A stretch of DNA of 64,000 nucleotides from Fusarium oxysporum f. sp. lycopersici 4287. Lineage: Eukaryota; Ascomycota; Sordariomycetes; Hypocreales; Nectriaceae. Shown in pieces: positions 11,466-23,726 of the stretch. The stretch's first letter is position 1. Each line of letters starts with the position of its first letter. A model generated the notes under the pieces. The model was not told where the DNA came from. It worked only from the letters and a program-made list of their open reading frames with translations, and searched no databases. The stretch is taken from the NCBI RefSeq assembly GCF_000149955.1, contig NC_030989.1, forward strand, positions 2,551,839 to 2,615,838. The letters run 5' to 3'. Both the position numbers and the translations under genes were made by a program.

Positions 11466-13336
11466 ATGCCTGTCCTTAACCTCTCTGAGCTGAACATTGT
11501 TCTCGGCGTCTTGGGTTAGTACTTGGTGGACATTCATCTATCGCCAAGGCATCTGTTGACAGTTTACAGGCGCTTTCATGATCCTTTACGGCATCATCTC
11601 TGTCAAGATCAAGCAGGCTTGGTATCTTGGCGAGGCACGTTAGTATTTCCATTCCTTCAACCACTTCAGTGGCTGACTTGAAAAGTCCCCGCCGTCTTCT
11701 TTGGAGTCATTCTCGGACCTATAGCAGCAAAGTTCATCGAGAGCGAGAAATGGGGCTCCGCTGAGCCAGGACAGACCAGCGCCATCACCCTGGTATGTCT
11801 TCCACCTCAAATCACCATCAAGCTATGCACGAACGATAACTTATGTTGAACGATAGGGCATCGCTCGAGTAATGATTGGAGTACAGCTCGTGATCGCAGG
11901 CTATCAACTCCCTGCCAAATATGGACTCACACGATGGAAAGAGATGGCTCTCTGCCTGCTCCCCATTATGACCGTCATGTGGCTTTGTACAACAGCCTGT
12001 ATTATGGTAACCATCCCCAACTTGACCCTCCTTGCCGCCCTCGTCATCGGCTCCTGTGTCACCTGCACCGATCCCATTCTATCGCAGGCCATTGCAAAGG
12101 GACCCTTTGCCGATAAATATGTGGCTCGCCCATTGCGAGAAGTCATCTCCGCCGAGGCTGGTGCTAATGATGGCTTTGGCTTTCCCTTCCTTATGCTCGC
12201 GACATACTTGATCCAGCACGCCGAGAACCCTCCTGCTGCAGCTAAAGCTGTCGCCAAAGGGGTGAGTGGAGTTGAGGCGGGGCATGCGTTGATGGCACGC
12301 GCTGGTGAGGTTGGGCGTCTCGGTGGCGGCGTAGGAGTGGCCATGGCGAACTGGTTTGTTGAGACCTGGCTGTATACCATTGTATTGTCTATCGCATATG
12401 GTGCTGTCCTTGGGTACGGATCTTGCAAGGGTGTCAAATTTGCACTCAAGTCGTAAGTATTGCACGATTGTTCTTTGGCATCCAAATCTGACGCTTGACA
12501 GTAAATGGATCGACGAAGAATCTTATGTTCTTTTCCCGACCGCCCTTGGTCTTTTCACTGTTGGAACCTGTGGAGCCCTTGGTACTGATGACCTCTTGGC
12601 CTGCTTCGTTACAGGTATGGCTTTGAATTGGGACGGCAACTATCTTCGCGAGACTGAGCGTCGTCACGATGAAGTCAACTCATGTGTCGATGTACTACTC
12701 AACTTTGGGGGATTCATGTACATTGGTGCTATTCTACCTTGGGGGGACTTCCATGATCCCGCTGGTACTGGCATCACCTGGGGCCGTCTTATTGGACTTG
12801 GTCTCCTCATCCTTGTCTTCCGCCGTCTGCCTGCCATTTTCGCCTTCTACAAGCTCATGCCCGACGTCTGCACCAACTGGAAGGAAGCTCTATTCATGGG
12901 ATACTTCGGGCCCATCGGTGCTGGCGCTGTCTTCTACGTTGAGCATGCTAGACATCTGTTTCCCCACGACGGTGAAGGCGATGAAGAGGAGACAAACCTC
13001 GTTCGTGCGATGGGCCCCGTTGTCTACTGGCTTGTTCTCTTCTCCATCATCGTCCATGGGCTTTCTATCCCAGCTCTCAATATCTTCTACCATTACACTG
13101 GAAAGGCACCAATTCGGGATGATGCTGTTGAACTGAGACGCATCTCTGTGCGAGTCGCGACTCCTCCAAATGCTATTGCAGGAGACAAGGATACTTTTAT
13201 TGCGTACAACCGCTTCAGTCGTCATGTTGACCCTAGTGCAGTTCATCTGCCATCCAGAAAATCTCTTGATAATCATGACCTCTCGGACAATGAGGATCTT
13301 GGCAAGGGGCAGAAGCACGGCATCGCGTTTGTTTAA
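11466..13336 (+). CDS. Plasma-membrane Na+(K+)/H+ antiporter, Nha1/Sod2 type
   Basis: It exports Na+ or K+ in exchange for H+ and serves salt tolerance and pH/ion balance. 551 aa from five exons: 11466-11514, 11570-11638, 11686-11792, 11857-12452 and 12502-13336; all junctions keep frame. The CPA1 membrane domain covers residues 1 to about 440 with about a dozen hydrophobic segments. It contains the TDP motif (residues 146-148) and the ion-binding Asn179-Asp180 in AGANDGFGFP, both expected for fungal Nha1/Sod2. The hydrophilic C-terminal tail is short (about 100 residues), closer to fission-yeast Sod2 than to the very long-tailed budding-yeast Nha1. Neighbours give no extra hint. Confidence 0.93.
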
Positions 13337-15899
13337 GCATGTAATGGTATTGGTGATTTACAAAGTCCTTCTTTATGTATGTTCTGATTTTTGGAAAAAT
13401 GTTAATCTCTCTGTCATGTTAAACATGATGCCACTCGTTAAAATATCTGATGGTCATCTTTCCGGCCAACCTTGCCCAGGACTGTTCCGTGATTTGTCAT
13501 CTATCACTTTTCTCTTGAAATTCACTGAGCGGAATTCTCTGGAATTAGGTGTATCGTAATGAGAAAGCGAGATTGCTCCTCATGAGTATCACGACGAGCG
13601 CGGGATCGTGACCTTGGCTCCTAGTCCAAAGACAAGTCGCATCAGGCTTTGTGGCAATGGCGAAGGCACTAGTTGATGGCAAAGATCTCGCAAATCGCAA
13701 GTAATAGCAGGAATCTGGGCAAGAAGAAGTAAAGACCAACTTGACACCATCAGGTTTGCTGGACTTCGGCCTGACCTCTCCCCCCACGAAATTTAATCAG
13801 GCTGACGGCCCGTGTAACATCTCGATTGTATTCAGCCGCAAGGGAGCGAGAACAAGGCAAATGGTCAGAAACCAATGATGGACCCTTCTCACGCAATCCA
13901 CTTGTTTCATGCCGCCAGGTCTGGACTCATATCCAGCTAGACGGGGAGTTCAAAAGAAGGTGTGCCTGCGAAGACACCAACTTGCCACCGAGCTGAACAA
14001 ACTATCGAACGCCATCCGTTGGGACGGGGAGTTCGAGGCTGTCACGGACCGTCGCGGTGGGTCAACGGCCTCTCGCTGGTGGAGGCCTCTTCCGATCACG
14101 ACATTTAAGCTAAGCGTTGCGAATTGGCTTTGGCTTGGCCTTGGCAAGGATGGCTAGCGTTGGTGGGAGAGGCGCGACGGGATGTGGCCTCGATCCGTAG
14201 CTGCTGGTGAAAGCTATCTGATCATGGTCTTGATCTTGAGCCAGTCACTTAGCTTCAACGCCATTCATAGTCGTCTTTTGCGCGGTAAACTACGGCTGAG
14301 AGCCATTATGGCTCAATGGTTGCCGTTTTACAGATTCATCCAACGTTCAACATGATCTACCACGACGTCAACCGCCGCGTAACCCGGTAAGATAAACTTC
14401 TCACACTCGGACGGTCGCCGATTAAGGGACATTTCTCATCCAGATCACCTCAATTTCCTGCAAGATTTCGTCTGTGGGGGTAAGCACGCATTAGTCGGTG
14501 ATAAACTTCATCAGCCAAGCTAGAAAAACCATGTTCTAGTGGTAAGAATTTGAGGCTGGAATTGCGACATCCGAAGCGACAAGGGCCAAAAGGAGGAAAA
14601 CATGCTCGGATTATCGGTGCGGAGTCAATGAATGTCATCCCGCGTATGCATGCTCGGTCAGACAAGAGGCTTGGTCTCGTGTTCAAGGAAGAAGCAATTC
14701 TGCTGCCAAGTCGGCGAGCATGTCTTGTCGTGCTTGTCGTTGGTCATCGCGTACTGTCCAAGGTCTCAGCATGGGGGTGATCTCTGCTCATTTAAGCTTA
14801 TCGTCTCATCAGGACAAGAATTCCGTCATTCGGAACTCGTGGAATTGGATGGTTGGACCGATGATTCCGACGCTAAGAGAATGATTTCAAGGGTTGGTTG
14901 GGCTGGACGCGGTACCCACAGAATAAGGCTTGGATTAAAGCTCATGAGCTAATTCTTAAGCTTATTTGAGTTACATTCATGTGATTGAATGTCCCGGGAA
15001 AGAAGATGCGCTTCTCTCTTGCCGCATTTCTCATGTTACCAACGGCTTTTGTAAGCCGTTTGTAGAATTCGACGTTATTAAACCCCCCGCTCAGAGTGTT
15101 TGTTGTCATATCCCTTGGCATTCCTACGCCAAGCGCGCCGAGCGAAAAGTTTCGGGAGCTATGGCGGGGAGTTGATCTGGGCTACTGTGATAAAGTTCGA
15201 CACCATGCAGACGCCTCACCGGGGAGATGGTGGTAACCCAGGATGATGATTGGACTCTCGTTGATTCGGTGAGTCATTTATTTTGCTTGTAACCCCCACA
15301 AGGTGGTGAAATTGGTGGTAATTGAGATAAGCCAAGATGTCTTGGGTCGGTTCGAGGACGGGGAGTTCCAAAGGTTGCAAGGATGGGATGTTGATCTTCG
15401 ACACGACGAGACCATCTTGGACCGTGGTTATGGTTCGTTAGTGTCGCCACTGTCATTTTTCTTTTTCTTGTGTCACTTTATTGAATTCGAGCCCCGCTAT
15501 TATGTTGTGAAGAGATTCAAGTGCTCTGAAAGCCTGATGCCTAGAGGATCGTAATGCTTGGTACTTTTGTGAATTCAGATGATATTGATAAAATAAATAA
15601 TCTTCTTTAGGTAAAGAAACCCAAGTTTATAAAGAACTATATGAATATTTTCTTTAATTTATCATCTCTTATAAATTCTTCCCTAAATTTATTAAATAAT
15701 TCTAAGATTCTCCTCATCAAAGACCTGCCATTTCATCTGCCACATCGGAGACGCGCAGCCCCGGCACTTGGGGTATTGCGTGCTCACTTGGCTTCAACGC
15801 CAAGACCATCGAGACCGAGACCAATTCTGGCCCTTTTTCTCTTGGCAAAGGCTTGAGATGATAGAAAAGGGCGACATCAGAACCCTTTTTTCGTCCCCG
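13337..15899. other. 2.5-kb gene-free interval
   Basis: Several frames of 60-106 codons exist but none has a domain, signal peptide or plausible splicing partner. A strongly AT-rich tract lies at about 15570-15720, within 350 bp of the permease start. I see no other structure. Confidence 0.5.
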
Positions 15900-17882
15900 A
15901 TGCAGGCTTCATCAGCATCTTTACCGACCTCGAAAATGGGTAAACTTGACACAGTTTCATCAAAGTCCCACTCGGACTTCCCTCAGCCCAGAGAGGATGA
16001 GGAATCTCTAACTCTTCGAACGGACTGGTCCGTGGAGGAAGAAAGAAGAGCTAAGCGCAAGTATGTTACACCTTGTTTTCCTGTTGCCTTGCTTTGGAGG
16101 CATAGCAGTCTACCATCAAATACAGTCTCGTATTTGCTGTGCGGCGACCCCGCTGCCCCAGGCGTACTGTTGCGGCTTGAACTCTTTCTATAGTTGTCAC
16201 TATGGTGCCTTTATCTAAGGACTAACCGTTATGCAGGCTGGACCTTATTATCATGCCGCTCTTGACCCTCGGGTTCTTCTGCCTTCGTACGACCCCACCG
16301 ACAATGACATCGTCATCCAACGACTCAGTGCTAACTTGACCAGAGCTCGATCGAGGTAACATCGCCAACGCCCTGACTGATAACTTCATGGAAGACGTCG
16401 GCGTCACCCAAAACCAATTCAATGTCGGCCAACAGATGCTCTCCCTTGGCATCGTCCTCTTCGAAATCCCCTCTAACATGATCCTCTACCGAGTCGGCCC
16501 CGGCAAGTGGCTCACCCTCCAACTATTCCTCTTTGGCACAGTCAGCACCTTCCAAGCCTTCCAAAACAACTACGGATCCTTCGTCGCAACGCGATTCCTT
16601 CTCGGTATCACCGAATCTGGATTCATCCCTGGCGGACTTTGGACCTTGTCAACGTGGTACACACGTAAGGAAACAGCTAAGCGTGTCATGTTCTTTTACT
16701 TTGGAAACCAGTTCGGTCAAGCTTCTAGTAAACTCTTGGCGTATGGTATTCTTCACATGCGTGGTGTTGGAGACAAGGCTGGCTGGTTCTGGCTTTTTGT
16801 CCTTATGGGTGCCTTCACTGTTCTGAGCGGTGTTGTTTTGGGCTGCTGCTTGCCTGACTCTTTCAAGAATCCTCGAAGCACGTTCCTGCCCAACGTTAAG
16901 ATCTTCAATGAGAGAGAATTGCACATTCTCCAGACTCGCGTTCTTCTTGATGACCCTATGAAGGGAAAGAAGAAGAAGAAGATCGGTCTCGGTGCTTTCA
17001 AGAAGGCTGTAAGAGCATCACCTCCATTTACGAAGAGAGTAACTAACATCAACAGTTCTCCAACTGGCGTCTCTGGGTCCATGTCATCATCACACTCTCG
17101 AACAACGGCCCTCAGCGCGCCTTCGATACATACTCACCTTCCATCGTCAAGAGCTTCGGCTTCGAAGGTCTCACTAGTAATGCCCTCGCCTCTGTTGGTC
17201 TCTTCCTCCAGATCCCTGTTTCATGGTCCTTCAGCTACGTTTCCGATCGATTGTGAGTCATTTTCCGCCAGGGAGTAGTCACTGCTAACACCTCTATAGT
17301 AATAAGAGACCAGAGACTGTCATCGCGGGTTTGAGTATGCACTTGTTGGGTTACGTGTTCAACCGTATCTTCACGGAGCTGGGACGTAGAGGAGTCAGCT
17401 ATTTTGGTGTTGTGTGGACTCAGACCTTTGGCACCTTTTCTCACCCTCTTAACATCGCTTGGATGTCTCTGGCCTGTGACGATTCAGAGGAACGAGCTCT
17501 TGCCATGGCCATGTAAGTCCTCCGCATCACAACAATCAAGGATTTTTACTAATAGACCTTTAGGGTCATCATGGGAGCCAATATTGCAGGTATTTATGGT
17601 GCCCAGATCTTCCGATCCGACGACAAGCCCAAATACCGCCGTGGCTTTACCATCAACATCGTTGTCCTCGCAATTGGTCTCGCGCTTGCGGTCCTTCGTT
17701 TCTTCGACGATAAGATCTGGCGCCGCTCCAAGGTTGCTGAGATCCAGCAACAGCTTGCGCGTGAAAACGGGGATGTGAGTGACGATAAGAGTGACGGTCA
17801 GGGAGACAACCACACGCCGACGCTGGGGCTCGAGAAGACATCCCCTGCGGAATTGAACCCTATCGCAAAGCCAACCCAGTGA
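15900..17882 (+). CDS. MFS anion:cation symporter, DAL5/allantoate permease family
   Basis: Proton-coupled uptake permease of the plasma membrane. The family transports allantoate, ureidosuccinate, nicotinate, biotin, dipeptides and similar carboxylates. 534 aa from six exons: 15900-16060, 16237-16286, 16344-17008, 17056-17252, 17300-17512 and 17564-17882. The family signature CLQLDRGNIANAL appears only after joining exons 2 and 3. About 12 membrane segments are visible; a central loop (around the lysine cluster GKKKKK) separates the halves, and the C-terminal tail is hydrophilic. In-frame ATGs at 15858 and 15936 are alternative starts; 15936 has the best context (A at -3, G at +4). The gene converges on an FAD oxidase, so the substrate could be an amine or amino-acid derivative, but this is a guess. 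Confidence 0.9.
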
Positions 17883-18001
17883 TTTAATTTACTGTTGCTA
17901 TCTTTATGTTAAGTCTTAGATAAAGCTTTATAACTATCCCTAAATCTAGTTAAATAAATAGCTAGCTTTATATAAAAGTCTTAAGAACTCATCTTCATTC
18001 T

Positions 18002-19270
18002 CTAAACTTTACAAACTTGGCAAATTTTATACAACTCTACTTGAGAGCCTACAGTGATCCCTAAGCCGAACCCTGACTTAATAGTCTTATAAATAGAGTT
18101 ATAGCGCGTCAACGACTTCTCTTCCAACTGCGCAAAGTCCTGTCCTCTAAATCTCTCGGGATCAAGAGCCTCCCTCGTCTTGCCATCCACTTCTTCTCCA
18201 TCAATAATCCTTGTCAGAACCTTGGCTGTACCAGCAGCATGCGTAACCCATACTGCAACTGCCATGAACAATCCCTCGACCGACTCAACCTTTCCAGCAA
18301 GGGGCATATTGTCAGGCGTCATACTAAACACTCCGTTGAAATGATTCCCATCTTGGAACTCCCGAGCTGCTGCAGGAGGAAGTAACCCCGTAGCGAAATC
18401 AAGAGGTTGCTTGAACCAGTCAACCCACTCTCCCTTGGCTGTAGTGTCGGGTTTGTAGCCCATAGGTGCATGGTCGTAACTTCCGATGCCGAAGTTTGTA
18501 CCGTGATCGCGGGCGTAGACGTGGTGTTCTATCCAACGGACGAAAGGAACCTTGTGGGGAAGTGGTTCGTGAGGTTGAGCATGCATGTAGGGATGACCAA
18601 CGGGGATGACTGGGACAGGAAAGGGGAGGTTTGATGAGAGACCTTGGGCCCAGATTCCAGTCGTCATGATGACTTTATCAGCGGTGAGATGGCGCGATGC
18701 CTCATTCTCAATAACATCAATGCCTGTGACACTACCCTCCGAGATGGTGAGCTGCTTCACATCAGCTTCCACAAAGTTGACTCCATGCTTCTTCGCCTCT
18801 TGTTGATACCAAGTCGTTATTTTCACTGCATTCGCCGTCCCATCTTTCTCAAAGAAGACCGCCTGCCCTTCACCATCCTCATTGACCAATTCTGGGGCAA
18901 GCTGATGCGCCTCCTCAATGCTCAACATCCTAGCCTCAAGCCCAAGCTTCTTCGCATCCTCACACCTCGCCTTCAATCGTTGAATACCCTCACCTTGAAA
19001 CGCAATCTCCAGACCGCCAACTCTGTCAAAACCACCAGGAATTTTGACATATTCCGAGACAGTGTCGATTGCAAGTTTGGTGAGGACTTCAGATTCGTTG
19101 AACTGGCCGATGAAGCCCGGTGCAATCCCTGATGAGCCGAGGAGGGAAGTGAAAGAACGGTCGATGAGGGTTATGGTTCGGGTCGTCGAAGATTGAGACA
19201 GGAAATAGGCGAGGGAAGAACCGACGATGCCGGCGCCGACGATGATGACTGATTCAGTTGGTTGAGACAT
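18002..19270 (-). CDS. FAD-dependent amine/amino-acid oxidase (DAO superfamily)
   Basis: A flavoprotein oxidoreductase of the D-amino-acid oxidase/dimethylglycine-sarcosine type, which oxidises a secondary amine or an amino acid. Single exon, 422 aa from the preferred ATG at 19270 (A at -3); an in-frame ATG at 19297 would add nine residues. The Rossmann dinucleotide motif GAGIVG is at residues 12-17. The C-terminal FAD-contacting part contains M-T-P-D-N-M-P-L and an A-V-W-V-T-H-A-A-G-T-A segment that stands where related enzymes have a G-x-G-H-G-x-x-x-G-like turn. The last ~45 residues are less conserved-looking. It runs convergent to the DAL5-type permease with about 120 bp between stop codons. 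A TATA-like element lies about 50-60 bp before the ATG. Confidence 0.85.
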   Translation of the reverse strand: MSQPTESVIIVGAGIVGSSLAYFLSQSSTTRTITLIDRSFTSLLGSSGIAPGFIGQFNESEVLTKLAIDTVSEYVKIPGGFDRVGGLEIAFQGEGIQRLKARCEDAKKLGLEARMLSIEEAHQLAPELVNEDGEGQAVFFEKDGTANAVKITTWYQQEAKKHGVNFVEADVKQLTISEGSVTGIDVIENEASRHLTADKVIMTTGIWAQGLSSNLPFPVPVIPVGHPYMHAQPHEPLPHKVPFVRWIEHHVYARDHGTNFGIGSYDHAPMGYKPDTTAKGEWVDWFKQPLDFATGLLPPAAAREFQDGNHFNGVFSMTPDNMPLAGKVESVEGLFMAVAVWVTHAAGTAKVLTRIIDGEEVDGKTREALDPERFRGQDFAQLEEKSLTRYNSIYKTIKSGFGLGITVGSQVELYKICQVCKV

Positions 19271-19988
19271 CTTGAGGTGATGAGTATTTGGTTGCAAGAA
19301 TTAATATTGGCCATATCCATAACTATATATCCTTTCGTTGAAGGCTTACACGCCCAGCACAAGTCAAGTCAGTCAAGACGCAAAGGGCGCATCGGGCGGT
19401 ACCATCGCCCAATCAGATCTCCCAGACCGTTACTTTTCAACGACATGTTGACCCGCTATGCGGTATGGGGTTCCCTCCATTTTTCAAGCTAAGAACTCCA
19501 CAAACTGAAGAGTAAAGGAATCAACGCGCCCTTGCAGCGGGGACCAAAGATTCTGGTACGATGGCTGCGGCGAGGCTCGCCTTGATTTTTGTATTCACGC
19601 AACTTCGCTAACACGGATGGGTCAGCAATGCCGAGGGCGGCGATGGTCTTGATAATGATTACCCGGGAGGTCTGGTGTCAGCAATAACACCTCGTTGGGT
19701 TCAATTAGATGCACGCAAATGCGAGAAGCGAGACGCGAGATCTGATGACGAGTCTTGTTGACATTGCTGAGTGAGATATTAGCTTCTTTGTCAGGGTCGC
19801 ATCAGAATTAAGCTTATATCACGCCCGAATAGGCCATATGCATTAAAATTCAGTCTGGTGATACATCATCTTTGCCTGAAGATCACAGAAACGTTCTTCA
19901 GTATATAAGCATGCCTCTAAGCCCTATGTCTAGGTAAGCTCAAGTAACATTTCTGAACTTGATATCGTCGCATCAGATAACCGCAATC
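19271..19988. promoter_or_regulatory. Divergent intergenic region, oxidase / NTF2-like gene
   Basis: This 718-bp space separates two divergently transcribed genes. TATATAAG at 19902-19909 is about 80 bp before the NTF2-like ATG. On the other side a TATATAG-like box (minus strand, near 19322) precedes the oxidase. No coding sequence is seen. Confidence 0.45.
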
Positions 19989-20462
19989 ATGGCCTCTTCG
20001 CAGACCAAGGACATCAAATCAGCCATCGAGGCTACTGTAAAAAGCTATCTTGCATCTTTTATCGACGCTCGTACGCAGAACAACCCCTCTCTTGTCAACC
20101 GAAACGTCACATCCGACTGCGCACGTTCGATGCTTCCCTCCACCCTAGGCGGCGGTTTCACCATGACAAACGACGCATACCTTCACGTCTTCGCTGACGG
20201 TCTGAAAGTTGGCGGCATGCATAAAAACACTATCTCAGACTTGATTATTGATGTTGATGCCCGGAAGGCAGCTGTTACGACTGTTGCAGAGTTGGTGTTC
20301 AATAATGGGGAGGAGTTGAAGTTGGATTTCTCATGGTTCTTGCACTTTAACGAAGATGGTGATAAGATTTGCAAGATTGTTGAGTTTGTGGATAGTGATA
20401 CATTTAAGGGAGTCAAAGGAAGAGAAGCAGAGATGAGTGGTGAGGCGCAGAAGAACGCATAG
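19989..20462 (+). CDS. NTF2-like/SnoaL-like small protein
   Basis: 157 aa, single exon. An N-terminal helix (I-x-x-A-I-E-A-T-V-K-S-Y) followed by alternating strands and a long curved sheet ending in F-S-W-F-L-H-F-N-E-D-G-K-I matches the cone-shaped NTF2-like fold. Members include scytalone dehydratase-like and polyketide cyclase-like enzymes as well as non-catalytic binders. No catalytic residue set can be assigned. No signal peptide. An in-frame ATG ten codons upstream (19959) is a weaker start; 19989 has ATCATGG context. Confidence 0.7.
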   Translation: MASSQTKDIKSAIEATVKSYLASFIDARTQNNPSLVNRNVTSDCARSMLPSTLGGGFTMTNDAYLHVFADGLKVGGMHKNTISDLIIDVDARKAAVTTVAELVFNNGEELKLDFSWFLHFNEDGDKICKIVEFVDSDTFKGVKGREAEMSGEAQKNA

Positions 20463-21400
20463 TCATCTTCGAAACAGAACTCTCAGAGCAGGTTTCTAGA
20501 CTATTCCTTAGATAGTAGAGTAGATGCTCTTTCGTTCCGTAAATATTCAAGTCATTTATACCAATGAGCATCATTTGCCGACCATTACTTATAGAAACTT
20601 TAAATTTGCATATATGAAAAGCCAAATTTAGGGCAAGAGCAAAGGCAATGACAAATATGTTTAAGAGATGTATCTGACTCTAAGGCTTATGCTCATGACA
20701 GAGCCATTATCTGAGAGAAATATCTAGACGATAAACATCGATATCACCTTGGTTTTCGATCACTTATGAGCTTGAGCCAATTCTAGTTAAACCCAGGCTC
20801 ATCTCGAGGTTGATGGACGCTCGGTCGATATGCCTAAGCTTTCGACACGAACAAATCGGGACTTTGGGATCCAATCATCTATTATAAGCTTCCCGTCTTG
20901 CAAAGCGTGCTCGGATCTTGTCAATATCCCGTTTGGTCTACCCGAAAAGCTTCAAAAGTCCCCGGGGTCGTCCCATGACGCGCCGTCATGACGCACTCTC
21001 GTTCAATACTCCATACACTTGAGACAACGGTACTTAACAGATAATGCTATTTTCTGGACCTTTAGAAGCACAGACGCCTCTACTTATAAATAAGGTCGAG
21101 CTGTGGACGGATATATCCGAATCGGCAGGTATATCTGCGAAATAAGGTTTACTGAAAACCATTTCTTGTTTCAGGTGAGAATTTTGGGATATTTGAAACC
21201 CTTCCAAGGAACTTTACTAGAGATCGTCGTTCGTAAAGATGGATCTATAATCTTAATTAACTTTCATAACAATTATGAGTTGGTATAACAGTAGCGCGAT
21301 CTAGAAGGATCTGACGGTTATGCCATGCCTCAAGTTGTCACAAACCACAGTCTTTTCCTTCGTTCTTTTCGTCTCTATCACGCTCATTGTATCAATCAAA
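20463..21400. other. Gene-free interval
   Basis: This is the 3' flank of the NTF2-like gene and the promoter side of the metallopeptidase gene. No recognisable coding sequence or repeat. Confidence 0.5.
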
Positions 21401-23526
21401 ATGATTGCACTCTACTTTCTTCCTTTCGTTTTATGGGCTTGTCTGGGACAAGCCATATTGACCCCTCGCAAACCGTTCGACACGGCATTCTACGTTTTCA
21501 ACGGAGCTTGGCCATGTTCCCAAGATCAGCTGAAAACAATTTCTGGGGCCATCGACGAGGCACATGATCTTTCCAAGGCAGCTATCAATGTCCTTTCGAA
21601 GCCTAGCTCCGAACAGTCGATCGCTTTCGAGTCTTGGTTTGGCTCAAGTATGTCTCCCTCCTGCACAACATGATAACCATTCTAACTACAGTTCGAAGGC
21701 AACGGAACTCCTGATAGAAGAGATATCATTCTCAAAAGACATTTTCAAGCCGTTTTGGAGAATCTGGTCCCATCCACTGCCGCCGCCCAATTTCGACTCT
21801 CGCACAGCCCGTTCCTGAATCCCCAGCAAGGCTCTACCATCACCGAGTCTTCTCTGGTCTACGCCTGTCCTCCCCCTTCCGAGCCAGTATGCGATGGCAA
21901 TACGGTGGCAGCTGTTCAGAGTGCAACCGGTTCTAGAGCGGCGGTATTCGGGGCGACGCTTCTCGTGCTTTGCCCCGACTTCTTCGGAAACAAGCCTAAC
22001 CTCGATAGTGCTGTTCAATTGTGGAAGACGGAGCATACCCTGGGCGACAATCTGTCGCGTGGCTTTGCACTCGTGCATGAAGTTCAGCATATGATCCAGG
22101 CAACCGAGTCAGAAGAGGAACGATGCGACGACTTGCAGGACCCGTTTGAGGATAACAAGGACTGTTATTCAGCTAGCTGGTGAGTCTGAAATGGAGGTTC
22201 TACAGCCTGTTGCTGATATAGTTTAGTTGCTTCCGGCTTTCCGATACCCAAAAGTTAAAGAACGCCCAAAACTACGCTATATACGCACTCGATGTATTGG
22301 CTTTCCCTGATACTGCAGGATCTCCGTCTTCGTCATGCAACCTGCCCCAGAAGCGCGAAGAAGTACCCTTCTTAAACTTCTTCAAGCGTCAAGCACAGCC
22401 ACTACCAGAATCTGTGCCGCCTGCTCCTTTCCAGAACACTTCTGCTAGCTTCATTACCTTTCCAAAGACTAGCACGGAACCATTGTCCTCCGAGGTTCCT
22501 GTGACTCCTACCAGCAACGTTACTACACCAGGCGGGGTTCCTACAGAGCCGGTTACATCAGGTAGTCCTATTACCACTTCGTTCATCGAGACCGCGACCA
22601 CGTCATCGGCAGCACCAACTACGACCGTCAGCGGTGGTGCCACAGTGGTAGTATCTGTTGGCGCAGTTGTTGTTGGCGGACCGGGAGGCGGATTCATCTC
22701 TGTTGGTGGAGCCTTGATCCCCGTTGCTGCCGGTGCTGTCGTAACGGCCAAACCTGAGGACGAACAGAAGCCAACAGACCCGGATGACAAGTCGAAAGAG
22801 CCTACGTCCACTCCAACCCCGACCTCAACCTCTACTGAGTCAGAGTCATGCAGCGTACCAACTACAACAGCGACGTATGGTTCAGAAGGAAATGCAGTTT
22901 GTAGGGATTTGTCTGGCATGAGTAATGAACAGCTTTTGCAACTCATCCCACAGTATGGCCAAGTCAGCTCTTCTGCTGAGCCTGCACCAACCTCTAGACC
23001 AGGCGCTTCTAATACTACCGCCATCATCTCTGGTACGCCTTCACCTTCGACTTTCTTGACGACACTAGCTCCCAAGCCAGAAGTTCCGACATCCACTGTA
23101 AACACTACCTCAATCCTGGTGACAATTCCAGCCCCCAATGGCTCAAGTACGCTGGTGACTGTACCAAGTATACAGACACCTGTTCCCTTTATCGGTGATA
23201 CCACCAACTGTAACCTAACAGACAATGCGGTGCCCGAATGTCAGAACTTGGTCAACGGGAAGAGGGCTTGCCTCTACTCTCAGTAAGTGGAGGTTCGACT
23301 TTGAAATACCTCTGTTACTAACTCCACTGTTAGGCCCAAGGGCTTTTTGTGCGTTGCAGACTGCCCTGCAGGGGATCCTTGCCCGCAAACTTGCCAGACA
23401 ATGAATTACAAGGGTGGCTATTGCAGCAATGGGTTTGTTTTTCCCACAGATGAGGAAGCATTGGTGACTAACATGGATTTTAGAACTCCCTCATGCGTGT
23501 GTTCTAATGACGATCCTACTTCTTGA
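21401..23526 (+). CDS. Secreted zincin-like metallopeptidase with Ser/Thr-rich linker and defensin-like C-terminal tail
   Basis: 641 aa from five exons: 21401-21647, 21699-22179, 22227-23282, 23334-23432 and 23484-23526. A signal peptide covers about residues 1-18. A zincin-type catalytic region (to about residue 290) has HEVQH at His209-Glu210-His213, the HExxH zinc site, resembling fungal M35-like secreted peptidases. Residues about 300-560 are rich in Thr, Ser and Pro, probably an O-glycosylated stalk. The last ~40 residues show Cys601-x9-Cys611-x3-Cys615-x9-Cys625-x6-Cys632-x-Cys634 with KGGYC, the CxxxC/GxC/CxC pattern of a cysteine-stabilised alpha-beta (defensin) fold; Cys605 is extra. 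The tail is encoded mainly by exons 4 and 5. The catalytic call is firm on HExxH only; the third zinc ligand is not identified. Confidence 0.8.
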
Positions 23527-23726
23527 TCTTCTTCGTGATAGAATTCAGAATTTTCAAGGAGAGCAAACTATGAATCCTTATGAGCATTCTGGCTCAATCG
23601 AGCAAGCTTAAGCAAAGTTTGAGATAGGCTATGTGAATAAATCTTTTTAAATTCTTATAATATGATATAAATCTCTGACAGGGCTTAAAATCTGCCCTAT
23701 AACCCTCGTCTGAAGAGTTTGACACT

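Noticed and set aside
14632..14952. 106-codon + strand frame in the 13.3-15.9 kb interval
   Set aside because: No domain, atypical composition for a fungal protein and no plausible flanking exons.
22389..23225. 278-codon minus-strand frame opposite the metallopeptidase
   Set aside because: It lies fully antisense to the Ser/Thr-rich linker exon, whose repetitive codons keep the opposite frame open.
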